Notes under the pieces: generated by a model
Seen by the model: the letters and a program-made list of their open reading frames with translations, nothing else
What the model was told of the DNA's origin: nothing
The model's database searches: none
Position numbers and translations under genes: made by a program
In this document: piece by piece, positions 1 through 11,243 of the stretch
How positions within the stretch are numbered: the stretch's first letter is position 1
Layout: each line of letters opens with the position of its first letter
From: Pestalotiopsis fici W106-1
Taxonomy: Eukaryota; Ascomycota; Sordariomycetes; Amphisphaeriales; Sporocadaceae
Assembly: GCF_000516985.1 (NCBI RefSeq)
Contig: NW_006917103.1
Span: 186,001-250,000 of the forward strand
Direction of reading: 5' to 3'
Length of the DNA: 64,000 nt

Positions 1-1223
1 GCTCTGGTCGTCTCCGACAATCCTCTTACTCCCATGTTTCAATTTCTGGCAATACAGGCTTGACTCCAGATGGCCGGTGGAGGAAATGGATCACAGAAGA
101 ATCGTACAAGAGGTAAATACACGAGCCGTGCCTTATCCCATCCGATTACTGACATCAAAGGCTTGTGTTTTACGTTTTTGTACACAGCAATCAGGAATCC
201 ATAATGACATTTGGTACCACACCACTGTCCTATTTCGAACTAACCCTTCCCTTTCCAATCACCAAAAGGGTCTGGGCAGCGTTATCCGATCAAGTCTGGC
301 AAGAAAATATGACACAGCTCTCAGATGGAAACGTCCAACTGGACCTGTCAATTACCGATTGTCTTGCAGACCTGTCCCGACTCGTGTCCTTGTCAAATGC
401 CTATGACCAAACACTTTCGCGACTCCTTCTTCTCTATGCGCTTTCGCCCATGATCCAGAGCTACCGCCACCTCCACATGGCCCCGACCTGGAATTGCGGT
501 GCCGATTCAAGTGGAGACCATTTCTCCGATAATATGCATTATCACTGGCTTCTCAGGCCATTCGAAAACCTAAAAAACATCTTTGAGCTCTACGATCTCG
601 ACACAGGCTCTTCCACAACATCACAAATCCTAATGGAGATGCTTCATCTGCATCTGCACACGCCCTTGGACCATCTGGAGCTGCTCACGGGCAAGACAGG
701 ACCGGCGGAAGCGCAGGCGTCGTACAAGCTTGTCTGCCGGTGGGTGGGCAGTCGCATGGCGCGTCGGTCAGCCTGGTATGCGGGCCAGTTACTTGGGAAA
801 ATTCAAGACTTGCCATCAGCGACCATGACAGACTTTCACTGCATCATAGTGTACCAGGCTCTGTTGTGCTTATGGGCATATGGGTCCATATCCAATGGCG
901 GCTCAGAGACCGGTGCTATGGGTGGACAGCAAGTCGACGTTTCTCTGGCCGGAGAAGAGATTGACATTCCCCTGGACTCGATGGAGAATACAAACACTAA
1001 AAAATGGATCGTATTTGGCCGAGGCCGTCCAGTCATATCGGCCATACTGGACAGTACCCAGCCGCATAGTCTGACCCAATGTTCTCTGTCGGCAAGCTCG
1101 ATGCTGACAGCGCACTGTGTGAATCTGATCAAAAGTAAAATCGGGTGGCCTCCAATTGCGGAACATACAAGTCTGAAGATACGGCATCTTGGCAATATGA
1201 AACTTAGGGAGTTGCTGCAATAG
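1..1223 (+). CDS. Fungal-specific transcription factor, C-terminal part (5' end outside window)
   Basis: This is the C-terminal part of a fungal-specific transcription factor (PF04082-type middle homology region). The exon at about 58-112 encodes TPDGRWRKWITEESYKR and is joined across a 48-nt intron (113-160, GTAAAT...AAAG) to a long last exon, 161-1223, beginning LVFYVFVHSNQES. A further intron probably ends at 57 (ACAG). The motif arrangement, with RWRKWIxEESYKR before a hydrophobic FYVFVH and then SIMTFGTTPLSYFEL, resembles the fungal_trans domain of C2H2-type fungal regulators. The DNA-binding domain would lie upstream and is not visible, so the zinc-finger class is an inference. The TAG stop is at 1221-1223. 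The GH92 gene downstream is convergent. Confidence 0.7.
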
Positions 1224-1640
1224 GAATCGACGTGCTTTATTTGTCAATTGTTGGCCCCTCGTCGCAAAAGTACGACTCTAACCTAATCATTCTAGGGGCG
1301 TCAATCTGCTAGGGTGAAATGCGGCCACAAACTCAAAGTACTGCCTTGGCTTGCCTACGAGACAGAATAGCCAGGGGTCATGCAGCTTTAATGTACCATT
1401 GTATGTTGGATGTGCGCAAATGTACCATCCCTTGCGAAATGCAAGGGTTCTTCTCGCTCATGGAATGGCAACGTCATGATACAACTATGCAGCTTATAGG
1501 ACAGACAATTCCAGAGTTGTTTATCCCCATTACTATTAATTCTACTTTTAGTAGGCATACTCATAATAAGAAGCGACGAATCATGAAAATCCAGCTTGTG
1601 CGTTCATCATGCCTTGATCCATCACCACGTTGCGTATTCT

Positions 1641-4600
1641 TCACATTTGGCCATTGACATTAAAGTTGAAGGCCGAATCCCGGAGGTACCGAGACTTTAG
1701 GCTGCGAGGCTTTGCTGAATAGGTCCCGTTGAAGCCGGTATAGTCGCTCAAGCTTGGCGGCAGATCTTTCACTCCCTGTCCCCATGAGCTCTCATTCCTT
1801 CCTAGAGTGAGGACGAGTTCTTTTCCCTCGGTGAAAAAGCTGTGGTCGAGCCAGTTCTTGGTATATGGCTCCCCGTCAAGAGTAGCGGATTGGATATAGA
1901 TTGCCTCATAGCTGGGGTCAAAGTTGACGTTTGTGATTGATGCTGTCTTGCCCGTAATTGGATGTTTGATGCTGACTGACTCAAAATATGGCGGTGTGAT
2001 GAGGTAAACATTTTGACCGGGGTTGGGAAAAAGACCCATCATGGAAAATGCCAAGAATGAGCCCATTGCGCCGCTGTCGTCGTTGCCAGGCAGACCACCA
2101 GGCTCAGTGTTGAAGTATCGCGGTATGTAAAAGTGTGACCTCAGCGCAGAAAGTGCAGGCCTACCGGCATAGTGATACTGATACACTGTGAGAAATGATG
2201 GCTCATTGCCGATTCCTGTGAGACATGTTAGTGGATACGTCCAAGACTTGATATTTTCCATCATGTTAAAGAAACCGAGTTACCAAGCCGGAACTAGAGC
2301 AGAGGTCTTGAAAAAATGGCCTTGAAGAAAGCTTACCGGTGATGTTCTGGTCATGGAGATAGTTGAGACGCCTAACGAATTCTGCGGGACCGCCATATAG
2401 TGACATGAGATCTGCTTGATCGTGAGGTACAAAGCTGCAAAGAAATTTAGTCAAATTCCAAAATTTTCAAGCATCCGACTTACAATCCATATTCCCAGAT
2501 GCTGCTTTCAAAAGTCTCCAGAGCGGTGTTTTGGAGACTGCACCCGAATGTATGAGGTTCCGTATCGATATTGCTGCAGAATAGAGGATTCTGGTCTGCC
2601 CAAGTCTGGTTAAGATACTTTGGCTGAAAGAATCCGACAAAACCAGTATCTTCTCCAGTAAACAGTAGGGATGGTGTCGTGGGGTTATAGAGATTCTTCC
2701 AGTTGCCGCTCGACGCCAAGTACTTTGATGCATCGGAGCTCTTGTTCAGTCCGTTTGCTACCTGTGCTACGCAGTAGTCGTTGTAACTATACTCTCTGTT
2801 GATAGTTAGTATGAAAACAAAATGAATTGGTCTTTGACAGGCGCCAAGAGATCTAGGGGTATGGTTACTCTGCAATGTAGTCAGCGACTGTTTCAGGATT
2901 CATTTTGCATGTTTGGCGCATATCAACATACCACAACGTTCGAGAGATACTCCGCGTCATTGTGCCGAACCCTTTGTAATCAAGGTCTTGTACCGGAATG
3001 TATCCCAATTCTTTCCAGCTATCCAAGCCACCACGCCCATGGAGATCCCAAGCAAAGGGCTCAACTTCAGCGTCTTTGACAAGAGCATCGTAGCCAGTTG
3101 CCCACTAAAAAGCGGTAAGTCACAAGTCAAAAGTATGCACAAGTCATACTCACATCAATTTTGTCATTAAGGCCTTTGATAAAGGCATCAGCAAGAACAA
3201 CATCGGCATTTGATCCACCCTGAATGGCGTAAGATTAAGTCTCGTGTGAATGTGTATGATTCTCACCTGTGTATATCCATTGCAGAAACTCATGTGGCAA
3301 TCAGGTAGCCAACCTTCGACGCGATAAGTATCTATTAGCGATCGAATCATCTGCGACACCGATGCAGGATCCAATATTGTCAAGAAAGGGAGCTGAGATC
3401 TAAAGCTGTCCCACAAGCTGATATTTCTTTTAGTACAACTCCAAGGACTCTCTCGATGGGCTACAAACCAGTAGAATGAATCAAAGTAAGGCTCGCCATG
3501 ATTCCATAATGGATTCTCTCCAGTGTACTGTAAATCATTAGTCGCATTTCAAAATCTTCCGTCTGAGCCATCAACTCACGTTTTGTGGATTAACCATGGT
3601 TCTATACATGCCGCTGTAAAAGCTAGTTACCAGCGATTCATCAATGCCACCCCCGGTTGAAACAGTGATCGGGCTAAGTTTGTCCTTCCAAGCATTTGAT
3701 GCCGCCGTGGATACACTGTCGAAATCGAATTCTGGTATCTCGGTTTCCGCATTGGAACATGCTTTGGCGACGCTGATGAAGCTGACTCCGACTCTCGCTA
3801 ATATTGGGGTGTCTGCAGTCTCGAACCTGACAAAGGCACCTCCTGGAAGTGGGTAGCCATTAATACCGGCCTTGATTTTCAAATCCTGTGCTTCCGTGGT
3901 TGCGCGACTATTGACGAAAATGCCACTATCATGGATAGAAGAACCGGTGAAATCTGTACAAAAGTAGGCAGAATAAGTGCCCAGGCCGAAACTCGGCTTG
4001 AAGACGGCACTTCCTGAGATTCTACCAATCTCGGCGTCGACAGACACTGTTCCATTATCTTGGCGAGAGTCGGAAAGATCGGTCAAGTCTTGAAGAATCA
4101 GTGGGTATGAGCCATTATCATTGGAGGACCCTGGAAAAGTAAAACGGAAAAGAGCGGCGCTATGTGTCGCAGTCATTTCAGCTTCAATCCCATTGTTCAA
4201 GGTGATGCTAAAGTAACCTGGGCGCGAGATCTTTAGATAGTCAGAAGTTGACCTCGTCATTCCAAGAAGAGCTACTCACCACACTCGAATTGTCAAAAGA
4301 CCCATATCGAACTCTCTCCTTCTTTGGAAAACTGCAACCATCGATGTCATTACCGGGACATTCTGCGTAGGGAAATAGGGGAAAGTTTCCCAAACTAGGC
4401 GAGCCACCGGTACCGGAATCTGTCAACAATCATCAGTCACGACCCCTCAAGTAAACACTGGACCATTTTGGTGGGAACGGCGCACCGTGAAGAACGGAGA
4501 ACCCAGAGATAGGACTGCCGTCTAGAGTGAAGCCTCCTTGTCGAGAGTCGCTATTCGTGTCGGCCACAGCCTTGGCAATTCCGTACGGCAAGGTAGCACC

Positions 4601-4814
4601 AGGGAAGACTGCATGATGGAGAATCAGTAACTTGTTGTAGAGTAGACTTCCTGGCTGAATGTGTACCGTTGCCATAGTTTGCGGTTCCAATCAATGGATC
4701 TACATAGACTAGAGGGTCGAATGCTTCGTCCAGAGCGTGCACAGCATAGCTATAGTGAAGCAATGCCAAGACCGCGCTGGACGAGGTCCAGGGTGAGAGG
4801 AGCGAGTTGTACAT
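1641..4814 (-). CDS. Secreted glycoside hydrolase family 92 (alpha-1,2-mannosidase type)
   Basis: GH92 enzymes are calcium-dependent exo-alpha-mannosidases that trim mannose from N-glycans. My exons are 4814-4667, 4608-4486, 4419-4280, 4230-3580, 3527-3469, 3417-3267, 3219-3154, 3104 to about 2932, 2795-2484, 2434-2337 and 2215-1641. Their total is in frame, about 830 aa. Family motifs appear in order: YVDPLIGTANYGN, ATLPYGIAKAVADTNSDSRQGG, PISGFSVLHDSGTGGSPS, RPGYFSITLNNGIEAEMT, FDSFYCLWDSFRSQLP, WDLHGRGG, and GGLPGNDDSGAMGSFLAFS with the acidic catalytic pair. The second available Met is chosen as start because it opens a signal-peptide-like hydrophobic stretch ending near YAVHA. The exon 8/9 junction is problematic: the best-looking donor (2931/2930) with acceptor 2796 produces an in-frame TGA. 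A weaker donor six nt earlier (GTTGTG, 2937/2936) keeps the frame open. Confidence 0.88.
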
Positions 4815-6400
4815 CCCGACGAGTTCTACTGTCGCTCCCCGTGCCGTTGAGGATATGAGAAGGTGTTGAATCAAGATATAATACTATTGAGACGACAACG
4901 CTCTGTGTCCTCCCTAATCAAGACCCCAAGCGATGCGCGAGAACCGTTGGCGGAGTTGAAGGAGATAGTCCATTGTCGGCTGTCGTTCTCTGACTCTACC
5001 TAAGTATGTAGGCCGGATCAAAACAAGTGATTGCTTCCCAGCCCATCCGTCGTCTAGACCTACCTGGAACATACATGATCCTTGAGCTCGACGGCAACCA
5101 CGACTCGCTCTCTGTTCACCTACATAACTCTACATTGTTGCAGCGGCACCGTGCAGCAGACCGGGCAGGATGGTTATTGCCTAGTAGGTGTGCGCGTGAT
5201 GGCAAGTGTTGGTGACAGTCTGGTCGGTAGGTGAGGGCACGAGCTATGCAGGTCTTTGGTAGGGTCACAATTAGGGAGCGGGGGGGTGTCACCCGCCTCC
5301 GATTTTCGACCAAAGAGACTAGAGGAACCAGCATCTTTTGTCCCAGCAGAGGTTCTTCGAGTGTGACGACATGTGGATTAATGAATAGTTCTCCGACAAA
5401 AGAAGGAAGTTGTTCTTCGATCTATCCCTCACCGCCGGATGGAATTTCTGGTGTCTTTGCCCTTTCGTTGACTCGTACCAAGTTGGCGTATACTAACCTA
5501 GATGGTTGAGCGAGTAAGGCGCCTTGTCAAGATAACACCCATATTATTCGGACAATGGTTTATAGCGGATAGTTCGTGAGGGGATGGCCTAAAGCAGGGG
5601 CTTAATGAAATTCATACATGGTACCACCATTGCTCCCAACAAGACCGCGTTACCAAAGGGTCATCATGTCTCTCTGATCACGGTCTGGCCAGTGTCGCGT
5701 CATTATTTATCCCAGGAAGAAAAAGATGATTCTCGTTGTGGAAGCGAACCTAGAAACATCATGTTGCAATCACAGACACGTCGCAGTCCAGCATATTTGC
5801 TTGTTTCCAGCTCCTGTTTACCCTGGTTGGTGATCGACGCTGCAGTCTCGTGTCCAGACTCCAAAACCGAATGCACCCCCACCAAACCTCCCCGCGAGGT
5901 CCAGCGGCTCCCCGCGCCGAGAAGTCGAGTGCTGCGGGCCAAGATCTTGGTATGGGCCAAGCTTCACAAACGCGACAACGACGCCCCCATTGGCCTTGGC
6001 TTACATCTTCTGAACGTGTCGCTCAAATAATTGATATTTCTATCATCTAGAACCACGATATAATTGTTCATTCTTCATGGCAACTTGAAGAATAATAATC
6101 ATGAACGTTGCCACACGCGCTAGGTCCAGCCGTTGCAATGAAACAGAGCTGAAACCTGCGCTTCGTCCCTCAGAGCAGCCCCCTTCTCCAGGGCACTAGA
6201 GACAGAAATGTTACCTCATCCTCCTCTATAAGCAGCCTCCATATGAGGCTCTTGGCGCCCAGCGCTTACAACCAGAAATTTCCAAATCATGTCAACTTCT
6301 ATATTGTTATTCTCTTGGCTCAGCTGTCGCATTCGTTGAGTTGAGCTTGTGTTTTTATCAGTCTGCCATCTATTAGCTGACACGCTCGTTACATGATATC
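4815..6400. other. Intergenic region between GH92 and O-FucT-like gene
   Basis: The two flanking genes diverge, so this 1.6 kb should carry both promoters. No open frame here shows a recognisable family motif. A TATAAG box lies at 6227-6232, about 170 nt upstream of the O-FucT-like start codon. Confidence 0.6.
6227..6232 (+). promoter_or_regulatory. TATA-like box (TATAAG)
   Basis: TATAAG in the context CTCTATAAGCAG, about 170 nt upstream of the ATG at 6401. This is a reasonable distance for a core promoter with a 5' leader of roughly 100-140 nt. Confidence 0.35.
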
Positions 6401-7780
6401 ATGCTTTGCCCAGAACGCCCCGGCTTGCTATTTTTCTTGGTCTCCTGCTTCATCATTGTATGGGGCTTTCGAATCTTTGTCTTTGACATTCCCGATGCGG
6501 TCGCGTCGATATTTCACGGGACGCCGGATCGTCTGGAGGTCGAAAGGGAATTTGTGCAGCAGGCCATGAGCGTCGAGTTCCCTGCTCCCATTGACTATGA
6601 GCCGATCCGACAAGTATGCGCTCGCACCCAATTCCGGCCTGGCCTCGTCTTCAGCTGCGAGGGTCAACATGGAGGCATTGGCATGGTGAGGAATCAGATC
6701 CTCAAGTGCGTGCGATATGCGATTCATGGCGGTGGAGCGCTCGTTATTCCTTCCATGGCCCTTCGTAACGCGAAAAACTTGGCCGACATTGAGACCTCTA
6801 CAGAGGTGCCACTGGATTATCTGCTGGACCGCGATACCTTTGTATCGCACTTGTCAAAAGGATGTCCTGGAATGCAATTATACGACCATGCAGACGACTT
6901 TCCCTCCTACCAGCATCGGACTGGAGAGCCATTACATATACTTGGGGATCAATTCGAGCCGGACCATCCTCGAGAAGGGCTTCGACACCCTCGACAATGG
7001 AGGGAATTCTTTGACAATTGGCTCGAGGAGAAGTCCGTGAAAGTTTCAGCCAATGCCCCAGTACACGTCAAGTTTGAGCAATCCTTCCTCGAGTATCCCG
7101 TGCAAGACGATGGCGAGGCCTTTGTAAACGAGTTTGGAAAGATTCTCTCATACCGAAATGACACTCGCGCCCTGGCGGCCAAGGTCCTTTTCGAGATGAA
7201 ACGCAGGTTCACGCTGCCCATTGACCCAAAGACGGCCATCAATCCTGGCACATACTATGGAGCGCACTTGCGTCTCGAGTCTGACGCCATCTGGGCTTGG
7301 CCGCCTGCACAGTGGCGATTCTCACGAATGGACGAACAATTTGAACAGCAGTTCCAAAATCTTGAGCGCTCAGGTTTGGGAGTCGTCTATGTTGCGTCCG
7401 GGAATCAGACCGTGGTGGACATGTTTGCTGAGGCATGGGGCAAGCGCATCACAGCAAATCCTGGATCCGGAAGGAGAAACGTGACGGTAGTGACCAAGCA
7501 TGATTTGCTTCGAGGACATGACAGACAAAGACTAGAGGGCATGACGTTTGATCAACAGGCTCTGGTCGATTTCATGGTCATGTTCAAGGCAAGCGCATTT
7601 ATGGGTGTCGCACACTCGAGCTTTCCGTGGACGGTTGCGTTGCGACGTCACGAGCTGAGCAAGTACACAAGCTATGCGAATGAAGGTTCCGACTTGTTGA
7701 GAGATGAGTATAGCGTCATCATGGGAATGCAAGCCGACTATCCGGAAATAGACCCCTTTGTCACCGGTATCTGGCCGTAA
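6401..7780 (+). CDS. O-fucosyltransferase-like type II membrane protein
   Basis: A single-exon gene of 459 aa. Residues 8-30 (LLFFLVSCFIIVWGFRIFVF) form one uncleaved transmembrane anchor, as in Golgi type II glycosyltransferases. The luminal part starts with SCEGQHGGIGMVRNQ near residue 84, the glycine-rich GxxNQ-type motif of the O-FucT superfamily. It continues with GAHLRLESDAIWAWPP near residue 286 (the HxR/E-type conserved segment) and FKASAFMGVAHSSFPW near the C-terminus, which corresponds to the region contacting the nucleotide sugar. This pattern fits the fungal O-FucT-like family, whose acceptor substrate is generally unknown. I infer a secretory-pathway glycosyltransferase using GDP-fucose or a related donor. 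No frameshift or intron is visible. Confidence 0.75.
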   Translation: MLCPERPGLLFFLVSCFIIVWGFRIFVFDIPDAVASIFHGTPDRLEVEREFVQQAMSVEFPAPIDYEPIRQVCARTQFRPGLVFSCEGQHGGIGMVRNQILKCVRYAIHGGGALVIPSMALRNAKNLADIETSTEVPLDYLLDRDTFVSHLSKGCPGMQLYDHADDFPSYQHRTGEPLHILGDQFEPDHPREGLRHPRQWREFFDNWLEEKSVKVSANAPVHVKFEQSFLEYPVQDDGEAFVNEFGKILSYRNDTRALAAKVLFEMKRRFTLPIDPKTAINPGTYYGAHLRLESDAIWAWPPAQWRFSRMDEQFEQQFQNLERSGLGVVYVASGNQTVVDMFAEAWGKRITANPGSGRRNVTVVTKHDLLRGHDRQRLEGMTFDQQALVDFMVMFKASAFMGVAHSSFPWTVALRRHELSKYTSYANEGSDLLRDEYSVIMGMQADYPEIDPFVTGIWP

Positions 7781-8869
7781 GAGATGTTAGGGCGTCGAGA
7801 TATTCATTGAGATCTCGTCAAACATTGAAATCCGCAAGGCACAGGCTGTTTTCGAGCAACTACACTGGAACGGGCTTTCCTGGAATTGGAATTTCCATTT
7901 CTGATGCATCTGTCCTGTAGAAGCGCGACAGCCTCTACCGTCGTTGCTACACAGTATCATCTCAAGATGCGAGTGTCGAAGCAACATATCCTCGCTTGCA
8001 AATTTGCCCGATCATCAATGCTTCTACCTGTCATTGCTTCCAAAGATGATCGATATCGGCTTTCCGCTTGGTAGGATGAAGCAACACAAGTATCGATCAT
8101 TGTGAGTGCTAGGCCACGTCAACTCGAGAGTCTCGACTAGGACGGCGACGAGGTGCTGGAAAAGGGGTCAAGAAATTCAAGTCTGGGTCAGACTTTTGGC
8201 AAGATGGAAAACATTTTAGCCAAGAATAGAGATCAAACCATAATGCAAACAAAGTAAATTAGCTGCTCAGAGGTAGCTTTTTTGAGTCACCATAATCCAT
8301 GTTCATGCACAAGCCCCCGTTTTCCAGATGACCACTTATCGAGACAAAGCATTTGCAGAAGCACAAATGTCCAATACTTTAAAGATGAATAAACCTGTAG
8401 TGAGCTGACAGCACCGTCGATTTTGGTAGAAAGAAATCCCCACGTTGTAGGGCGAGAGCGGCGCCTTCAAACAACACAGAATAGAGGATCATTCACGTAT
8501 TGTCTGACACAACCAGGAGAACCGAAATGCTGCTTACAAAGAGATCCTCGAATCGGAATCCAGCTTTTGCACTTCACTGACCGGCTCGCCATGGCATCAA
8601 GGTGGCACAGACCATACGAGGATTGAGCACACCATCAAATGCGAGCTGCCATGATGCCATTCATACCGGCGCCAACATAATCGTTGTTGTCGCAGCTCGT
8701 ACTGTATACACCCAAACCTTGATAAGACGATTTCAGTGTGCTAACGATACCACTTTACAGCGATCCGATCGCTTGTCAACGAAAATTTGTTAGGGAGTTA
8801 ACGATATTCACCCCTGTATATAGCGTATAATGATAATCGTTGGAGCTGGCCGGACTTTTGCAGGTATCG

Positions 8870-8969
8870 NNNNNNNNNNNNNNNNNNNNNNNNNNNNNNN
8901 NNNNNNNNNNNNNNNNNNNNNNNNNNNNNNNNNNNNNNNNNNNNNNNNNNNNNNNNNNNNNNNNNNNNN
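8870..8969. other. Assembly gap of exactly 100 N
   Basis: An uninterrupted run of 100 undetermined bases, the conventional size for a scaffold gap of unknown length. The sequences on both sides contain related short repeats, suggesting that the assembly broke in a repetitive element. Confidence 0.99.
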
Positions 8970-9774
8970 CTATATAGTAGATGTTGGCACCCGTATTTTG
9001 TAAGGTGTATCGTAGTTTCCAGGGCTTATGGGGGCCTCCTCCTTTTGGACCTCCAGCTGGTAGGTGGCCAGTTGGCCAATCAGAGCCCAAGAATTCTGGC
9101 GCTCCACTGGAAGCTCCACTTATTTTATAACGTTGTCTATGTTGTAGCGATAAAAACCCTTGGAAATGAATATCGTCTTATCTAGTTTAAGGTGTACTCC
9201 TTGAGGAAGCGCTCTTGCCCGACGACGCTACCATTTTGGGCCCATCGCACATCGGAGGTTTCCATTGGCAAGCGACGATCCCATCTTCCAGAGTGCCAAG
9301 AGAGGCAGCTCGGCCCCCGTTCACTACGACGGAGCCGCGGCAGATCGTGTGAAGCTTCACTTTTCATTACCTAAAGACTTCAACACCGGTCGCGGCAGGC
9401 CACAGAGCTTTGGACTTGTGCCCTCGAATCCATGACACATCGCATGCACGGTGTGTTGCGGCAGTAGCAAGTCACGACGCCACCACTAGAAACACATTCC
9501 CCGTGTTGTATTCATCGCTGGGTTGAGTTGCTGCCTTTCACCAATTCTGCCACCGGGGGCTGAAAGCCGACCCGACAGCAAGTTGCGTGGAGACGCGACC
9601 GCGGTAGTAGTTTGCAAGCATAGTGCCGGAGTCATCGGAAATGGAGAACTGCTGGGGTTGGCGATGAGTTGTAAGACCAGGCAATGTTGAGCGCAGGAGA
9701 GAATGTGAGGTCCAATCGGCAAAGAGGGCGAGGTTGCCCTTACTCGATTTTTACGCCATGATATGAGACGTTTA

Positions 9775-9820
9775 CTCGATTCAATCGAGAAATGGTTTCT
9801 CGATAAAAAAGGCGCCTTTT
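9775..9820. repeat. Dyad-symmetric segment
   Basis: Two close palindromes: CTCGATT-C-AATCGAG (9775-9789) and AAAAGGCGCCTTTT (9807-9820, perfect 14-mer). Another TTACTCGAT copy lies near 9740 and a partial CTCGAT near 9799. No gene is attached to it. Confidence 0.6.
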
Positions 9821-10650
9821 AGTTGAGTCGTAGCGGTCAAACTTGAATGGTTGGGCCGCTAGAGATGAAAACGGAACCGTCTGCTAGCTTTTGTGAGACT
9901 AGACATGATCAGGAAAAGCTCAAGGCACACGGCAATGAGAGACGATTTGAAGATGCCAGGAATCTGAAGAAGCCGCCAGACTTTTCCTTGCTATTCTGTT
10001 CCATTTTGCTAATATCACACGTGTATGCTCATTCAGAAACACAAAAAAAATTGCGAGAATTGTACGACGTCAATCGAGAGAATATCGTGGGTTTTCAATC
10101 AATGCAATTGAATGCTTTTCTTGACACGTGCTATTGACTTTCTTGGGTCAAAGGAGTAAGAACTGAAGCGTATCGGTCAAGTCCGATATGATCCCACTGT
10201 TTGCGCTCAACCCCGCCAAGGCCCGCATCCCGCTATAAATTGTGAGATGGGCTCGTTTTCAGCAAAGAATGGGAAAGATAGCAATGGGCCAACGGGGCTA
10301 GACCGATTCTAGAAGTCTCCCACGCAACGCAGCTGGCGAATCAGATGCTTCTGATAACGACGGCGACACTCATAGAGCAAGACCAAATCCTCAGGGGTCC
10401 AGCCGCGGCTTTGGCTATCTTTGTCCTGCATTCCAGAATAGCATTCTGATGCAACCAAGCAACTGCTTATCTAGGCCAGAAGAAGCTTGCCTGCTTCTTG
10501 GTTGGACCCGAACGCTCCTAGCGCTCCTGTAATACATAGTATCAATGCATTGCTGTGTCGCCTTGGCTTATCCATCACTCATCAACTCTCACCCACAGCC
10601 AAGGCAAAGAGGTCGTGGGCAGTGTCTTTTCGGCAACTGTCTCCGTCGTC

Positions 10651-10665
10651 GGATAACCTTGATAA
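10651..10665. promoter_or_regulatory. Paired GATA motifs upstream of allantoinase
   Basis: GGATAA (10651-10656) and TGATAA (10660-10665) lie 9 nt apart, about 580 nt upstream of the allantoinase ATG. Reverse-oriented CTTATCT motifs are at 10466-10472 and 10991-10997, and CTGATAAG is at 11128-11135. GATA factors of the AreA/NIT2 type bind HGATAR sites and control purine and allantoin catabolic genes in other ascomycetes. Binding here is inferred from motif clustering only. Confidence 0.45.
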
Positions 10666-11243
10666 CGCTGGCTCCCTCCGTAGACCGTAGGTAGTCAGCC
10701 CAACTCCACACAAGGAGAGGCTTCGGGATATGCAAGTGGGTATCGGTTCGCTCGCCTCGTCAGAGGTAAGAAGCCAGAACGAGTCGTTGCCATTGTCGTC
10801 GCCCTCCGCCTTTGTTCCACATTCACCCGAAAGGAGTGCCACCATCTCGGAACATGTCCATCTGCCTTCCACGTGTTTACCGCCAAACACTCTCTTGTAT
10901 CCACTGCCTACCTTCATCTCATCTCTCCTCGTAGAAGAAAGCCATTGTGAATCCTTTTCTCCTTCCACTTTCTCAAGCACATTCTTGACCCTTATCTCCA
11001 CACATCTCTGAACGATAGGACCCTGAACTCTCGCTTTGTTCTTCTGATTTTGTCCGACACTCCTGCCACTGTTGCATAGTCATCACCCACCCCCACTGCA
11101 TACAATAAGCACCAACCTGTGTGTGTCTGATAAGCCAGCTCGCCAACTTTATCGTCGACGACCATTAACGCTATCGAGATCTATATCCCTGTTTCCCCGG
11201 ATTTTTCTGCATCTAGAACCTCTATAACAGAGGATACTCGACC

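Larger units (their letters stand above)
7781..11243. other. Gene-poor region with assembly gap and repeat remnants
   Basis: No supported gene in this 3.4 kb. It contains the 100-N gap (8870-8969), short related sequences of the type G-C-G/T-CCAACAT on both sides of the gap, dyad-symmetric AT-rich sequence near 9775-9820, and then the long leader/promoter of the allantoinase gene from about 10.4 kb on. Short open frames at 9192-9374 and 9847-10137 show no family motif. Confidence 0.55.

Noticed and set aside
9182..9374. Open frames on both strands of about 60 codons
   Set aside because: They overlap each other, have no family motif and no splice context; they are probably chance or a remnant.
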